From NCBI RefSeq assembly GCF_045038035.1, contig NZ_CP173427.1:2418001-2482000 (forward strand): a DNA stretch of 64,000 nt, written 5' to 3'. A program made the position numbers and the translations under genes. Each line of letters opens with the position of its first letter. The first letter of the stretch is position 1. The DNA comes from Paenibacillus_F chitinolyticus_A. Its GTDB lineage: Bacteria > Bacillota > Bacilli > Paenibacillales > NBRC-103111. A model generated the notes under the pieces. The model was given only the letters and a program-made list of their open reading frames with translations, had not been told where the DNA came from and did not search any database. Shown piece by piece: positions 51,191 through 59,390 of this stretch.

Positions 51191-51284
51191 GCTGATAGCA
51201 AACCGAATGAATATTCAGGTTGTGAAACGAATAACCGAATTCAGATTCAGACCTTTTAACGCATTCGACCAGACAGCTGGAGAT

Positions 51285-51384
51285 TGGCGGTAGGCAAACA
51301 AGCGGGGAACGAACCTGCTTATAGTCCTGCGGCCATTTTTTATTTCTCAAAACCAATTAAAAAGATCGGTTTTGTTGTTTTTTT
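51285..51384 (+). promoter_or_regulatory. Leader with two tandem terminator-like hairpins
   Basis: First hairpin: TGGC (51285) ... GCCA (ending 51335) enclosing AGG/CCT and AAGCGGG/CCTGCTT, followed by six T. Second: CAAAACC (51348-51354) / GGTTTTG (51368-51374), then TTG and seven T or more. Both lie between the promoter and the first gene. They suggest attenuation by an unidentified signal. Confidence 0.5.
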
Positions 51385-51433
51385 ATGGGCATCGGGCGCA
51401 AATTTGAATGACATACGGAGGAGAGATACGGAT

Positions 51434-52453
51434 ATGAAAACATGGACAACGGCGCTGCTTCTGCTTGCAACCATTCTGATCGCGGCCGGCTGCGCCAAGA
51501 AAGACGAAACGTCCCCGTCCGCAAACGGAGGCAAGCCGGATTATAAGGGGCTTACCCTTAAGCTGGGCGTCCAGGGAAGCGGGGGCATGTACGCCAAAGC
51601 GAGGGAAGAGAAATGGTTCGAGAAAGCCTACGAACCGCTTGGCGTAAAAGTCGAATGGGCGGAATTTCAAAGCGGTCCGCCCATGACGGAAGCGATGGCC
51701 TCGGACAAACTGGATTTCGCTTCCCTCGGCAATATGCCGGTCATCGCCGCCCAATCGGCCGGAATCAAGTTCCAGATTATTTCCCAGATACTCGACGGCA
51801 AGCGGAATACGGCCATCATCGTACCGGCGGACAGCCCGCTCAAGGACATCCGGGAGTTGAAGGGCAAGAAGGTTGCCGTTACGAAGGGCAGCAACGCTTA
51901 TAATCTGCTGACCCGTGGATTGCACGATGCCGGAGTTAGCCCTGCGGACGTTGAGGTCATCCAGCTTCAGCCGAACGAAGCTCAGCCCGCCTTCGATTCC
52001 GGCAAGGTCGATGCCTGGGCGGCCTGGGATCCGCATATTACCGTCAACACCTTGACTGCAAAAGGAAAAGTGCTGGCCGAAGGCGAGACTTTGGGTGTTC
52101 TGGCCCCGTCATTTGTCATCGTGCGCAAAGAGATCGCGGATAAATACCCGGAGCTTGCCACCGTCTATTTGTCCGTTCTTGAGAAGGCGAGGCTGTGGGA
52201 AGAACAGAACTCCGCGGAAGCTCTGAAACGGTATGCGGCGGATTACAAAATCCCGGAAGCGGTCGTCGGCGGCATGCTGACACGTTCGAAGTCGATCAAT
52301 ATTCCGGTCAGCGAGGCTACGGCTGCGGAGCTTCAGAAAACGGCCGATTTTCAGGAGTCGGCCGGAACGATCCGCAAGAAGATCAAAGTGGCGGACGCTG
52401 TGAACAACACCTTTATCGAAGAGGCTCTTAAAGCGGCCTCTGCGGCCAAATAA
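51434..52453 (+). CDS. ssuA: Aliphatic-sulfonate-type ABC substrate-binding lipoprotein
   Basis: A 339-residue lipoprotein. ATG 51434 gives a signal peptide with lipobox IAAGC (Cys17). The mature part fits the SsuA/nitrate-taurine family: LGVQGSGGMYAKAREEKWFEKAYEPLGVKVEWAEFQSGPPMTEAMASDKLDFASLGNMP and DAWAAWDPHITV. It should deliver a sulfonate or similar anion to the permeases next to it. AGGAGAG precedes the start. The flavin monooxygenase at the end of the operon supports organosulfur use. Confidence 0.87.
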   Translation: MKTWTTALLLLATILIAAGCAKKDETSPSANGGKPDYKGLTLKLGVQGSGGMYAKAREEKWFEKAYEPLGVKVEWAEFQSGPPMTEAMASDKLDFASLGNMPVIAAQSAGIKFQIISQILDGKRNTAIIVPADSPLKDIRELKGKKVAVTKGSNAYNLLTRGLHDAGVSPADVEVIQLQPNEAQPAFDSGKVDAWAAWDPHITVNTLTAKGKVLAEGETLGVLAPSFVIVRKEIADKYPELATVYLSVLEKARLWEEQNSAEALKRYAADYKIPEAVVGGMLTRSKSINIPVSEATAAELQKTADFQESAGTIRKKIKVADAVNNTFIEEALKAASAAK

Positions 52454-52476
52454 GATCCGAAGGAGAGGCGCTGCAC

Positions 52477-53334
52477 ATGCTTTCGGCGGGTACCCGAAAC
52501 AAACTTATGGACGGCAAACGGTTCGGCAGTACGCCGGCGGCCGGAAAATCACGCAAGAAATCTCTTCCTGCGGTTAACCGGCTCATCGGACTTCTGCTTC
52601 CCCTCAGTCTGCTTGCAGGTTGGCAGATCGCGGGTTACGCCGGATGGCTGAATCCCATCCTGCTACCGACCCCGTCCGATATACTCGGCGAATTCGGGGC
52701 GATGCTGCTAAGCGGGGAACTGTTCCGCAACCTCGGAGTCTCGGCATGGAGAGTGCTGTCGGGCTTTCTGCTGGGAGGTAGCATCGGACTTGCGGCCGGG
52801 CTGTGGGTCGGATTTTCACACAAGGCGGAAAGACTGCTGAATCCCACGCTGCAAATGCTGCGAACGCTGCCGCATCTGGCGATCGCGCCGCTATTCATTC
52901 TCTGGTTCGGCTTCGGGGAGGAATCCAAGCTCCTGCTCATAGCCAAAGGTTCTTTCTTTCCGCTTTACATTCAAACTTTCCTGGGCATACGTTCTGTGGA
53001 CAATAAAATGTTCGATGTCGCCCGGGTGCTTGAGTTCAGCCGCTTTAAGATGATCGCCAAGCTGATTATGCCCGCTTCTCTGCCTAACATCCTGCTCGGC
53101 ACCCGGTTGTCGCTCGGCGTCGCATGGCTGGGGCTGGTCGTCGCCGAGATGATGGGCTCCAGTACAGGCATCGGTTTTATGATCAACGATGCCCGGTCCA
53201 TGTCGCTCACGACGGTTATGTTCGTCGGGATTATCGTGTTCGCGGTGATGGGCAAGCTGTCCGACTCGCTTGTGCTTCTGGCCGAACGGAGGCTGCTCCG
53301 CTGGAGAGACAGCTTCCGCGGGGAGGTGGAATGA
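52477..53334 (+). CDS. ssuC: Sulfonate-type ABC permease 1
   Basis: A 285-residue permease of the SsuC/TauC family with about six membrane segments. The conserved start LPTPSDILGEFGAMLLSGELFRNLGVSAWRVLSGFLLGG and the EAA-type loop RVLEFSRFKMIAKLIMPASLPNIL are clear. GAAGGAGAGG lies before the ATG. Its stop overlaps the next permease start by 4 bases. Confidence 0.9.
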   Translation: MLSAGTRNKLMDGKRFGSTPAAGKSRKKSLPAVNRLIGLLLPLSLLAGWQIAGYAGWLNPILLPTPSDILGEFGAMLLSGELFRNLGVSAWRVLSGFLLGGSIGLAAGLWVGFSHKAERLLNPTLQMLRTLPHLAIAPLFILWFGFGEESKLLLIAKGSFFPLYIQTFLGIRSVDNKMFDVARVLEFSRFKMIAKLIMPASLPNILLGTRLSLGVAWLGLVVAEMMGSSTGIGFMINDARSMSLTTVMFVGIIVFAVMGKLSDSLVLLAERRLLRWRDSFRGEVE

Positions 53335-54197
53335 GCATGGCGAAATCCGTATCCGCAAAAGGCTCCGCCAAAACGTTTCCGGGCAAAACGGCCCCGAACG
53401 CCTACGGCAGGACGGCCAACGACTTGGGCTGGCTCGGAGTGTTCCCGTCCTGGACGCACGGCCTGCTTGTCCCGTTCGTCCTGCTGGCGGTATGGCAGGC
53501 GGCCGGTATGAGCGGACTGGTCGGCAAGGAGCAGCTGCCGACGCCTTCGGACATTGCCCGGCGCTTCGCCGAGCTGGGCCTGAGCGGCGAGCTGCTGCGG
53601 CATCTCGGCGTCAGCTTCGTCCGGGCCGCAAGCGGTTTTCTGCTTGGGGCGCTTACCGGACTACTGACCGGGCTATTCACCGGAATCGGCAAAATGATTG
53701 AACGGACGCTGGACCCGTCGCTCCAGATGCTGAGGACGGTTCCGCTGCTTGCGCTGATTCCGCTGTTTATTCTGTGGTTCGGAATCGGGGAATTCAGCAA
53801 AATTCTGATGATTTCGCTGGCCGCTTTTTTCCCGGTCTACCTCAATACGTTCACGGGAATCCGGGGTGTGGATTCCAAGCTCTACGAGGTGACCCGCATT
53901 TTGCGGTATTCGCGCAGCCAGCAGCTGAGGAAACTCATTATCCCTTCCGCGCTGCCCCACATTTTGCTGGGTCTGCGTCTGGCTATGGGCGTTTCGTGGC
54001 TCGTACTCGTTTTCGCCGAACTGATGGGAACGAGCGCGGGCATCGGATACATGATCGAGGATGCCCGGACGTATTCGAATACGGATATCGTGTTCGTCGG
54101 GATTATCCTGTTCGCGTGCGTCGGTTCTTTATCGGACCTCGCGGTCCACGCTTTGGAGAAACGCTGGCTGGGCTGGCGGGATACGTTCAAGGGTTGA
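53331..54197 (+). CDS. ssuC: Sulfonate-type ABC permease 2
   Basis: A 288-residue second permease of the same family, clearly a tandem paralogue: LPTPSDIARRFAELGLSGELLRHLGVSFVRAASGFLLGAL and RILRYSRSQQLRKLIIPSALPHILLGLRLAMGVSW. ATG 53331 overlaps the previous stop (ATGA) and has GGGAGG upstream; a longer upstream frame lies inside the first permease gene and is not protein. Two permease genes could form a heterodimer. No ATP-binding subunit is encoded in the operon. Confidence 0.9.
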   Translation: MSMAKSVSAKGSAKTFPGKTAPNAYGRTANDLGWLGVFPSWTHGLLVPFVLLAVWQAAGMSGLVGKEQLPTPSDIARRFAELGLSGELLRHLGVSFVRAASGFLLGALTGLLTGLFTGIGKMIERTLDPSLQMLRTVPLLALIPLFILWFGIGEFSKILMISLAAFFPVYLNTFTGIRGVDSKLYEVTRILRYSRSQQLRKLIIPSALPHILLGLRLAMGVSWLVLVFAELMGTSAGIGYMIEDARTYSNTDIVFVGIILFACVGSLSDLAVHALEKRWLGWRDTFKG

Positions 54198-54225
54198 CCG
54201 AAACATATGAATTAAAGGAGGTTGA

Positions 54226-55590
54226 ATGCGGATGTCTAAACGCACGGACCAGCTCCATCTGGGAGCTTTCATTTATTATGCCGGCCATCATCATGCGGGC
54301 TGGCGCCACCCGGAATCCGGAGTGGAGGGGATGTACGACTTCGACCTGTACCGCTCCATTGCCGAAACGGCCGAACGCGGCAAGTTCGACATGATTTTTT
54401 TCGCGGATTTGTTGTATGTGCAGCATGTGGATATGGCGGCCTCGGGCATGCTGGATCCCATAACGCTGCTGTCGGCTCTGGCCGCCGTTACGAAACGGAT
54501 CGGCCTTACGGCGACCGTATCCACGACCTACAATCATCCTTACCATGTGGCCCGGAAGTTCGCGTCGCTCGATTATATCAGCAAGGGACGGGCGGGCTGG
54601 AACATCGTGACCTCCCAGCTCGATATCGAAGCCCACAACTACGGCCTGCCGAAGCACCCCGATCATGCGCTTCGCTACGAGATGGCCGAGGAATTCGTCG
54701 AAGCGGTCACCCGGCTGTGGGACAGCTGGGACGATGACGCGCTAGTGCTCGACCGGGAAGCGGGTATCTATGCCGATCCCGGCAAGGTGAAGGCCGTCGA
54801 TTACCGGGGAAAATGGTTCTCCAGCAAAGGGCCGCTGAATGTTCCCCGCCCTCCCCAGGGTAATCCGGTCCTGATCCAGGCGGGCTCGTCCCCGCAGGGA
54901 CAGGAGTTCGCTTCCCGTTACGGCGAGGTGATTTTCACCGCGCAGCAGTCGCTGGAGGCGGCCAAAGCGTTCTATGCCGCCGTCAACGGCAGACTGTCCG
55001 GAGCAGGCAGAAAGCCGTGCAGCCTCAAAATTATGCCGGGGATATCGCCGATTCTCGGATCGACCGCGGAGGAAGCCCGGCGCAAAGAGCGGGAGCTGAC
55101 GGATCTTATCCCGACCGAGCTGGCCGTCATGGCTCTGTCCGGCATGGTGAGCCACGATCTGTCGGCTTACCCGCCCGACGGCCCGCTGCCGGATATTCCC
55201 GATCCTGTGGAGAAGTCCAACGGGATGAAAAGCCGCGTCCAGCTTATTATGGATACCGCCCGTTCCGAGGGGTTTTCCATCCGGGAGCTGGGGCAGAGGA
55301 TTCTGGGCGCGCGGGGACACTTGCAGTTCGTCGGCACACCGGAGCAGCTTGCGGATCTCATGGAACAGTGGTTCCAGGAGAACGCATGCGACGGGTTCAA
55401 TGTCATGGGGCCGGTCCTGCCGGGAGACCTGGAGACTTTTACCGACGAGGTGGTTCCGATTCTTCAGCGCAGAGGGATTTTTCGTACGGAATACAGCGGA
55501 ACTACGCTACGGGATCACTTGGGCCTCGAACGAGCCGAAGCCGGGCATTTCAGCAGACGCGGTTCGGCGGAGGTCGGCGTGAACGGATAG
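54226..55590 (+). CDS. LLM-class flavin-dependent monooxygenase (NtaA/SnaA/DszA family)
   Basis: A 454-residue FMNH2-dependent monooxygenase. Family features: LHLGAFIYYAGHHHAGWRHP at the start, KFDMIFFADLLY, TVSTTYNHPYHVARKFASLDYISKGRAGWNIVTS near residue 100-130, ALRYEMAEEFVEAVTRLWDSW, and QAGSSPQGQEFASRYGEVIF. Relatives cleave C-S or C-N bonds, as in organosulfur desulfurisation. It ends the operon with the sulfonate-type transporter, so it probably releases sulfur from the imported compound. An FMN reductase is not encoded nearby. Confidence 0.92.
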   Translation: MRMSKRTDQLHLGAFIYYAGHHHAGWRHPESGVEGMYDFDLYRSIAETAERGKFDMIFFADLLYVQHVDMAASGMLDPITLLSALAAVTKRIGLTATVSTTYNHPYHVARKFASLDYISKGRAGWNIVTSQLDIEAHNYGLPKHPDHALRYEMAEEFVEAVTRLWDSWDDDALVLDREAGIYADPGKVKAVDYRGKWFSSKGPLNVPRPPQGNPVLIQAGSSPQGQEFASRYGEVIFTAQQSLEAAKAFYAAVNGRLSGAGRKPCSLKIMPGISPILGSTAEEARRKERELTDLIPTELAVMALSGMVSHDLSAYPPDGPLPDIPDPVEKSNGMKSRVQLIMDTARSEGFSIRELGQRILGARGHLQFVGTPEQLADLMEQWFQENACDGFNVMGPVLPGDLETFTDEVVPILQRRGIFRTEYSGTTLRDHLGLERAEAGHFSRRGSAEVGVNG

Positions 55591-55634
55591 GGAGTGAGCC
55601 GCTTTCCGGCGGATTTGCCGGCGATCCTCCCTGC

Positions 55635-55666
55635 AAGCCGTTTCCTATTGCGGGAAGCGGCTTTTT
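55635..55666 (+). terminator. Terminator of the sulfonate-type operon
   Basis: Hairpin AAGCCGtTTCC / GGGAAGCGGCTT with a 6-base loop and T-run. Confidence 0.8.
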
Positions 55667-55668
55667 AA

Positions 55669-55696
55669 TTGACATAAAATCAGGTTCTTCTATAAA
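55669..55696 (+). promoter_or_regulatory. Promoter of the discoidin-BSP gene
   Basis: TTGACA (55669-55674) and TATAAA (55691-55696) with a 16-base spacer, starting at the end of the preceding terminator. A short hairpin AGAGGGAT / ATCCCTTTT lies further down the leader. Confidence 0.65.
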
Positions 55697-55855
55697 AGGC
55701 ATTAAAAACCTCAATAGATAAAAATTGCATGTTTCTGTTAAAATGAAGAGGGATTCATCCCTTTTAATAGAGAGGTGATAGAAAAGTTTGCCGGCGGAAG
55801 CGGTGAACCACTGATTTCGGTTTGACCAAAACGAGAGAGAAGGATGGGAGAAACC

Positions 55856-57472
55856 ATGAAAAAATTGACTTACCTGACGGCAGCGGCTTTTCTGGGACTG
55901 GGCTTGATTGGCGGTTTCGGCGTTCCTACGGCAGAGGCGGCCCAAACGACGTCTGCGACTACCCCCAAAAATGTGGCGGCGGGAGGCTCCGTAACGGCAA
56001 GCGGCGAATATGCGCCGACCCAGACCAAGGAAAGCGCATTCGACCAGTCTCTTTATTCAAAATGGCTTACGTTCAGTTCCACAGGCTGGATTCAAGTCAA
56101 ACTCGACACCGCGAAGACGGTCACCTCTTACACGATTACGGCCGCTGAAGATTTTCCCGAAAGAGACCCGAAAAGCTGGGTGCTCAAAGGCTCCAATGAC
56201 GGATCGACGTGGACCGTACTCGATACCCGGCAAAATGAAGCTTTTACATACCGCAATCAGACAAAAACCTACTTGCTTGCGAACGCGTCCTCTTTTAAAT
56301 ATTTTAAATTCGACAGCATTACAAACCATTCGGGCGGAATCCTTCAGATCGCGGAAATCAAATTATTCGACGGCTCCGTCGATACCTGGACCACGATTAA
56401 GCCTACCGTAACGGCCAGCGCTGAAAATACGCCTAACGAAGGGAAAGATAACCTGGTAGACGGAACCAGTGTGACCAAATGGCTGACATTCAATGCAACG
56501 GGCTGGCTGAAGTTCGATTTCGGCAAACCGGTCACGATCGACGGCTATGCGCTTTCGGCCGCCAACGACTCTCCCGAACGCGATCCCAAGAGCTGGGTGC
56601 TTCAAGGGTCCAACGATAACGCCACATGGACGAACTTGGATACAAAGAGCAATGAATCGTTCAGACTCCGGCATCAGCGGAATCATTATGTTCTGAACGG
56701 CAACAACACCGCGTACCAATACTACCGGCTGAACAATATTGCCAATCACAGCGGGGGCATCCTGCAGCTGTCCGAAGTCGAATTTTCGCGCAAGGACGAC
56801 ATGTGGCATGCCGTGAACCCGGTCATCGAAGTGCAAAATCTGGATGCTGCAGGCAACGGCCAACTGTTCGACCAGGCGCTGCCTAACGCGACGGACGATA
56901 TCCGGGTTATCGTGCGCAAAGTAAATGAGCTGCTGTACAACAATCCCGGCGAACTGCAGGGAGGCGTGCAGAAAATCAAGGTCACGATCGAAGATGTTCC
57001 CGGAGTGGCTTGGGCGTCGGGCGACCACATCCAGAAAACGGTCGGCTTCAGCTCCCGGTTTTTGCGCGATATCGCGAACGATCCGAACAAATCGGTGCGC
57101 GACGAAATTCTCGGCGTCCTGTATCACGAGCTTACTCACTGCTATCAGTATGACGACAACCGGTATGCCGACAAAAGCGTCGGCGGTGTCAGCTACATGG
57201 TCGAGGGTCTGGCGGATACGATCCGCTTCGCAGCCGGCTATCATGACCGTTACGGCATGACCAAGGGCGGAACGTGGCAGGACGGTTACGGCACGACGGG
57301 CAATTTCTTCCGCTGGATCGAGGACACGAAAAAGCCCGGATTTATCCGCCAGCTGAATGCAAGCCTGACCCCGTTTGACGGACAGGACTGGACAGAAGGC
57401 AAAATCCAGGAGCTAACGGGAACGAACGTTAATACGCTTTGGACAGAGTACCAGGCGACACTCCCTAACTAA
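55856..57472 (+). CDS. Secreted protein with two discoidin (F5/8C) domains and a BSP-type peptidase domain
   Basis: A 538-residue exported protein; ATG 55856 starts a clear signal peptide ending near AEAA. Two F5/8 type C (CBM32-like) modules follow at about 40-165 and 180-305; they are paralogous, sharing YxSKWLTF/TSVTKWLTF, FPERDPKSWVLKGSND/SPERDPKSWVLQGSND and ITNHSGGILQIAE/IANHSGGILQLSE. The C-terminal domain (about 315-538) is a basic secretory protein/peptidase of the PF04450 type with the zinc motif HELTHCYQYD. Probably a secreted metallopeptidase bound to glycans or the wall. Confidence 0.88.
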   Translation: MKKLTYLTAAAFLGLGLIGGFGVPTAEAAQTTSATTPKNVAAGGSVTASGEYAPTQTKESAFDQSLYSKWLTFSSTGWIQVKLDTAKTVTSYTITAAEDFPERDPKSWVLKGSNDGSTWTVLDTRQNEAFTYRNQTKTYLLANASSFKYFKFDSITNHSGGILQIAEIKLFDGSVDTWTTIKPTVTASAENTPNEGKDNLVDGTSVTKWLTFNATGWLKFDFGKPVTIDGYALSAANDSPERDPKSWVLQGSNDNATWTNLDTKSNESFRLRHQRNHYVLNGNNTAYQYYRLNNIANHSGGILQLSEVEFSRKDDMWHAVNPVIEVQNLDAAGNGQLFDQALPNATDDIRVIVRKVNELLYNNPGELQGGVQKIKVTIEDVPGVAWASGDHIQKTVGFSSRFLRDIANDPNKSVRDEILGVLYHELTHCYQYDDNRYADKSVGGVSYMVEGLADTIRFAAGYHDRYGMTKGGTWQDGYGTTGNFFRWIEDTKKPGFIRQLNASLTPFDGQDWTEGKIQELTGTNVNTLWTEYQATLPN

Positions 57473-57493
57473 TCGCCGATGGAATGCATAAGT

Positions 57494-57526
57494 AAAGGCT
57501 GCCGGAAATCGGCAGCCTTTCTTTTT
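57494..57526 (+). terminator. Terminator of the discoidin-BSP gene
   Basis: Perfect 11-base stem AAAGGCTGCCG / CGGCAGCCTTT with a 5-base loop, then CTTTTT. Confidence 0.88.
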
Positions 57527-57596
57527 GTGAGAGGAAACCGGGGCAGCTCGGATCATTCCAGCCGGGAAGGGCCGGTCGGGAATAGACTTCCGGGCT

Positions 57597-58016
57597 TTAA
57601 GCTCTCTGGATAGCTAAGCTGGGCGTGCCGCTGCTCACATCGACGAACAGAATGTAGGCCAAACCGTCCGTACCCGTCAACAGCAAGCCGGGCTGGTTCA
57701 GCACGCCGGGATTGTAGAACCGTACCTGCTGTACGGTAGGGATACTGACCGGCAGCGTAGGCTGGCCGACCGATCCCACTTGCGAGACCGCACGAATGCT
57801 TCCTCCGGCCGTAATCGTTCCGCCCGCAGCCAGGTTGTTAAAGATCGTTTCGCTGCCGTTCACCTGCAGACTGCCGGCGATCGTCTGATTCCCGCTCACG
57901 TTCAGATGCGAACCTACCGTCTCGTTGCCGTTCACCTGCAAATCCTGTCCGATTGTCTGGCTGCCTGTTACCTGCACGCTATCGAATGTTGGCAATTCTA
58001 TCACACTCTCTTTCAT
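57597..58016 (-). CDS. 12-residue-repeat protein, possible spore-surface or adhesin-like protein
   Basis: A 139-residue protein with no signal peptide. From residue about 18 it contains five tandem 12-residue repeats (GSQTIGQDLQVN, GNETVGSHLNVS, GNQTIAGSLQVN, GSETIFNNLAAG, GTITAGGSIRAV), a pattern expected to form a beta-solenoid or trimeric beta-prism. The C-terminal half (VQQVRFYNPGVLNQPGLLL) is beta-rich. The repeats are also visible in DNA. It is divergent from a CgeB-like glycosyltransferase gene, which suggests a glycosylated spore-surface or exosporium component. Its start site is uncertain because the ribosome site is weak. Confidence 0.6.
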   Translation of the reverse strand: MKESVIELPTFDSVQVTGSQTIGQDLQVNGNETVGSHLNVSGNQTIAGSLQVNGSETIFNNLAAGGTITAGGSIRAVSQVGSVGQPTLPVSIPTVQQVRFYNPGVLNQPGLLLTGTDGLAYILFVDVSSGTPSLAIQRA

Positions 58017-58175
58017 TTGGTATATCTCATTCTATGAGGACAACTATCAAGGGGACATGATCGCTTCACACATTTTCGGCCGGAAAGACGCCTAATTCCC
58101 CGAAATGAGCTTTTTTTTGTTAAAACTGCCTATCAATTTGGGATAAACACACTAAATCAAATCATTTTGCCTGTG

Positions 58176-58184
58176 CATATGCTA
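58176..58184 (+). promoter_or_regulatory. Candidate sigma-K -10 element
   Basis: CATATGCTA matches the sigma-K -10 consensus CATAnnnTA. No AC-type -35 is seen at the usual distance. It lies about 65 bases before the CgeB-like start codon. Confidence 0.3.
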
Positions 58185-58249
58185 GCATAAAAGCCCCCTT
58201 GAAACGGACGTTGTCGCTATTCGAAGACTATGCGGAAATGAGGAGCAGC

Positions 58250-59338
58250 ATGAAAAAAACGATCAAGAAGAAATCCCCTTCCAAACAGGCGCAAAATAAA
58301 TGGATTTTAAATGAAGTGAAAAAACCGTTGAACAAGAAGCTTCAGCCGGTCAAACACACGTTGTCCGCCAACCGGCCCAGTACTTGGAACGAGTTATCGC
58401 TGCTGCGGGACGTACAGCAGAGCCGGGAGATCACTAAAAAACGGCCCTACAAGCGGATGAACCTGCTTCTAGTTGCACCCGACCACCCTATGCCGGGCGC
58501 ACCGAACGAGATGCTGCTTGAAGAGCAGCTGAAGCATCTGGTGAGAAATGTGACGACAATCAGATCCGCACAGCCTCTGGCGGAGCAACTGAGTCGGCCG
58601 GACCTCGACCTGATTCTGATTATAGGCGGGGAAGAGGCGCTCTCCGATGAAAGTACGGACGCCTTGAATAACACACCGGTTCGTAAGGTGCTCTGGCTGT
58701 CCGATAAAGAGAAACCGTTCGATTTGGATTCGCGGACGGTTTCTTTGTTCGATTATATCCTTACGCAGCAAATGGCTCACATCCCCGTGTACCGGGCGTT
58801 ACAGTGCCGAAACTGCAGCTGTCTGCCCTATGCCTCCGATAGCGGCATGTATTTTCCGAGACCGGTCGAGGACCGCTATAAATCCGATCTGCTGCTGATC
58901 GGTAACGCCGAGCCCGGAAGCATTCTGCATTCGTTCGTCTTTTCGGATTTGCCGGCCGATGAGAAGGTTAGGGTATGCGGAAGAGGCTGGGAAACGTTCC
59001 CCTCTCTGATTATTATTCCGCCGGATGAAGATTTGGCGCCTTATTACAACGGAGCCCGCATCGTGATCAACTGCAGCGGTTCCCTCGTGCAGACGCTGGA
59101 TGTGGCGGCCTGCGGTGCGTTTCAGCTTATCCAGCAGCACTCCGAATTGACGCCTTTTTTGGAAGCGGGGAACTGGATCACCTTTCAAACGCAGGATGAA
59201 TTTGCGGATAAATTTCTGTACTACCGGGAAAACGTCGATCACCGGCGGCTCGCCGCTTCGAGAGCTCTGGCCGACAACAAGTACAATCATTCTTTTCTTC
59301 AAAAAGGCATCCAACTGCTTGACCTTGTATTCGACTGA
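58250..59338 (+). CDS. CgeB-like glycosyltransferase-type protein
   Basis: A 362-residue protein; ATG 58250 follows AGGAG by 4 bases. A basic N-terminus (KKTIKKKSPSKQ) precedes a GT-B-like layout: MNLLLVAPDHPMPGAPNEMLLEEQLKHL, DLDLILIIGGEEALSDES, and a C-terminal half with SDLLLIGNAEPGSILHSFVFSDLP, RVCGRGWE, APYYNGARIVINCSGSLVQTLDVAACGAFQLIQQ, the pattern of the CgeB/spore-maturation glycosyltransferases (DUF3880-like and Glyco_trans_1_2). CgeB acts on the outer spore coat. The gene is 52 bases before a WbsX-like gene, probably in one operon. Confidence 0.75.
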   Translation: MKKTIKKKSPSKQAQNKWILNEVKKPLNKKLQPVKHTLSANRPSTWNELSLLRDVQQSREITKKRPYKRMNLLLVAPDHPMPGAPNEMLLEEQLKHLVRNVTTIRSAQPLAEQLSRPDLDLILIIGGEEALSDESTDALNNTPVRKVLWLSDKEKPFDLDSRTVSLFDYILTQQMAHIPVYRALQCRNCSCLPYASDSGMYFPRPVEDRYKSDLLLIGNAEPGSILHSFVFSDLPADEKVRVCGRGWETFPSLIIIPPDEDLAPYYNGARIVINCSGSLVQTLDVAACGAFQLIQQHSELTPFLEAGNWITFQTQDEFADKFLYYRENVDHRRLAASRALADNKYNHSFLQKGIQLLDLVFD

Positions 59339-59390
59339 ACCGGCGGAGGACATCCGGAGTGTGTTCTTATTCAACAAGGAGGGATAAGCG

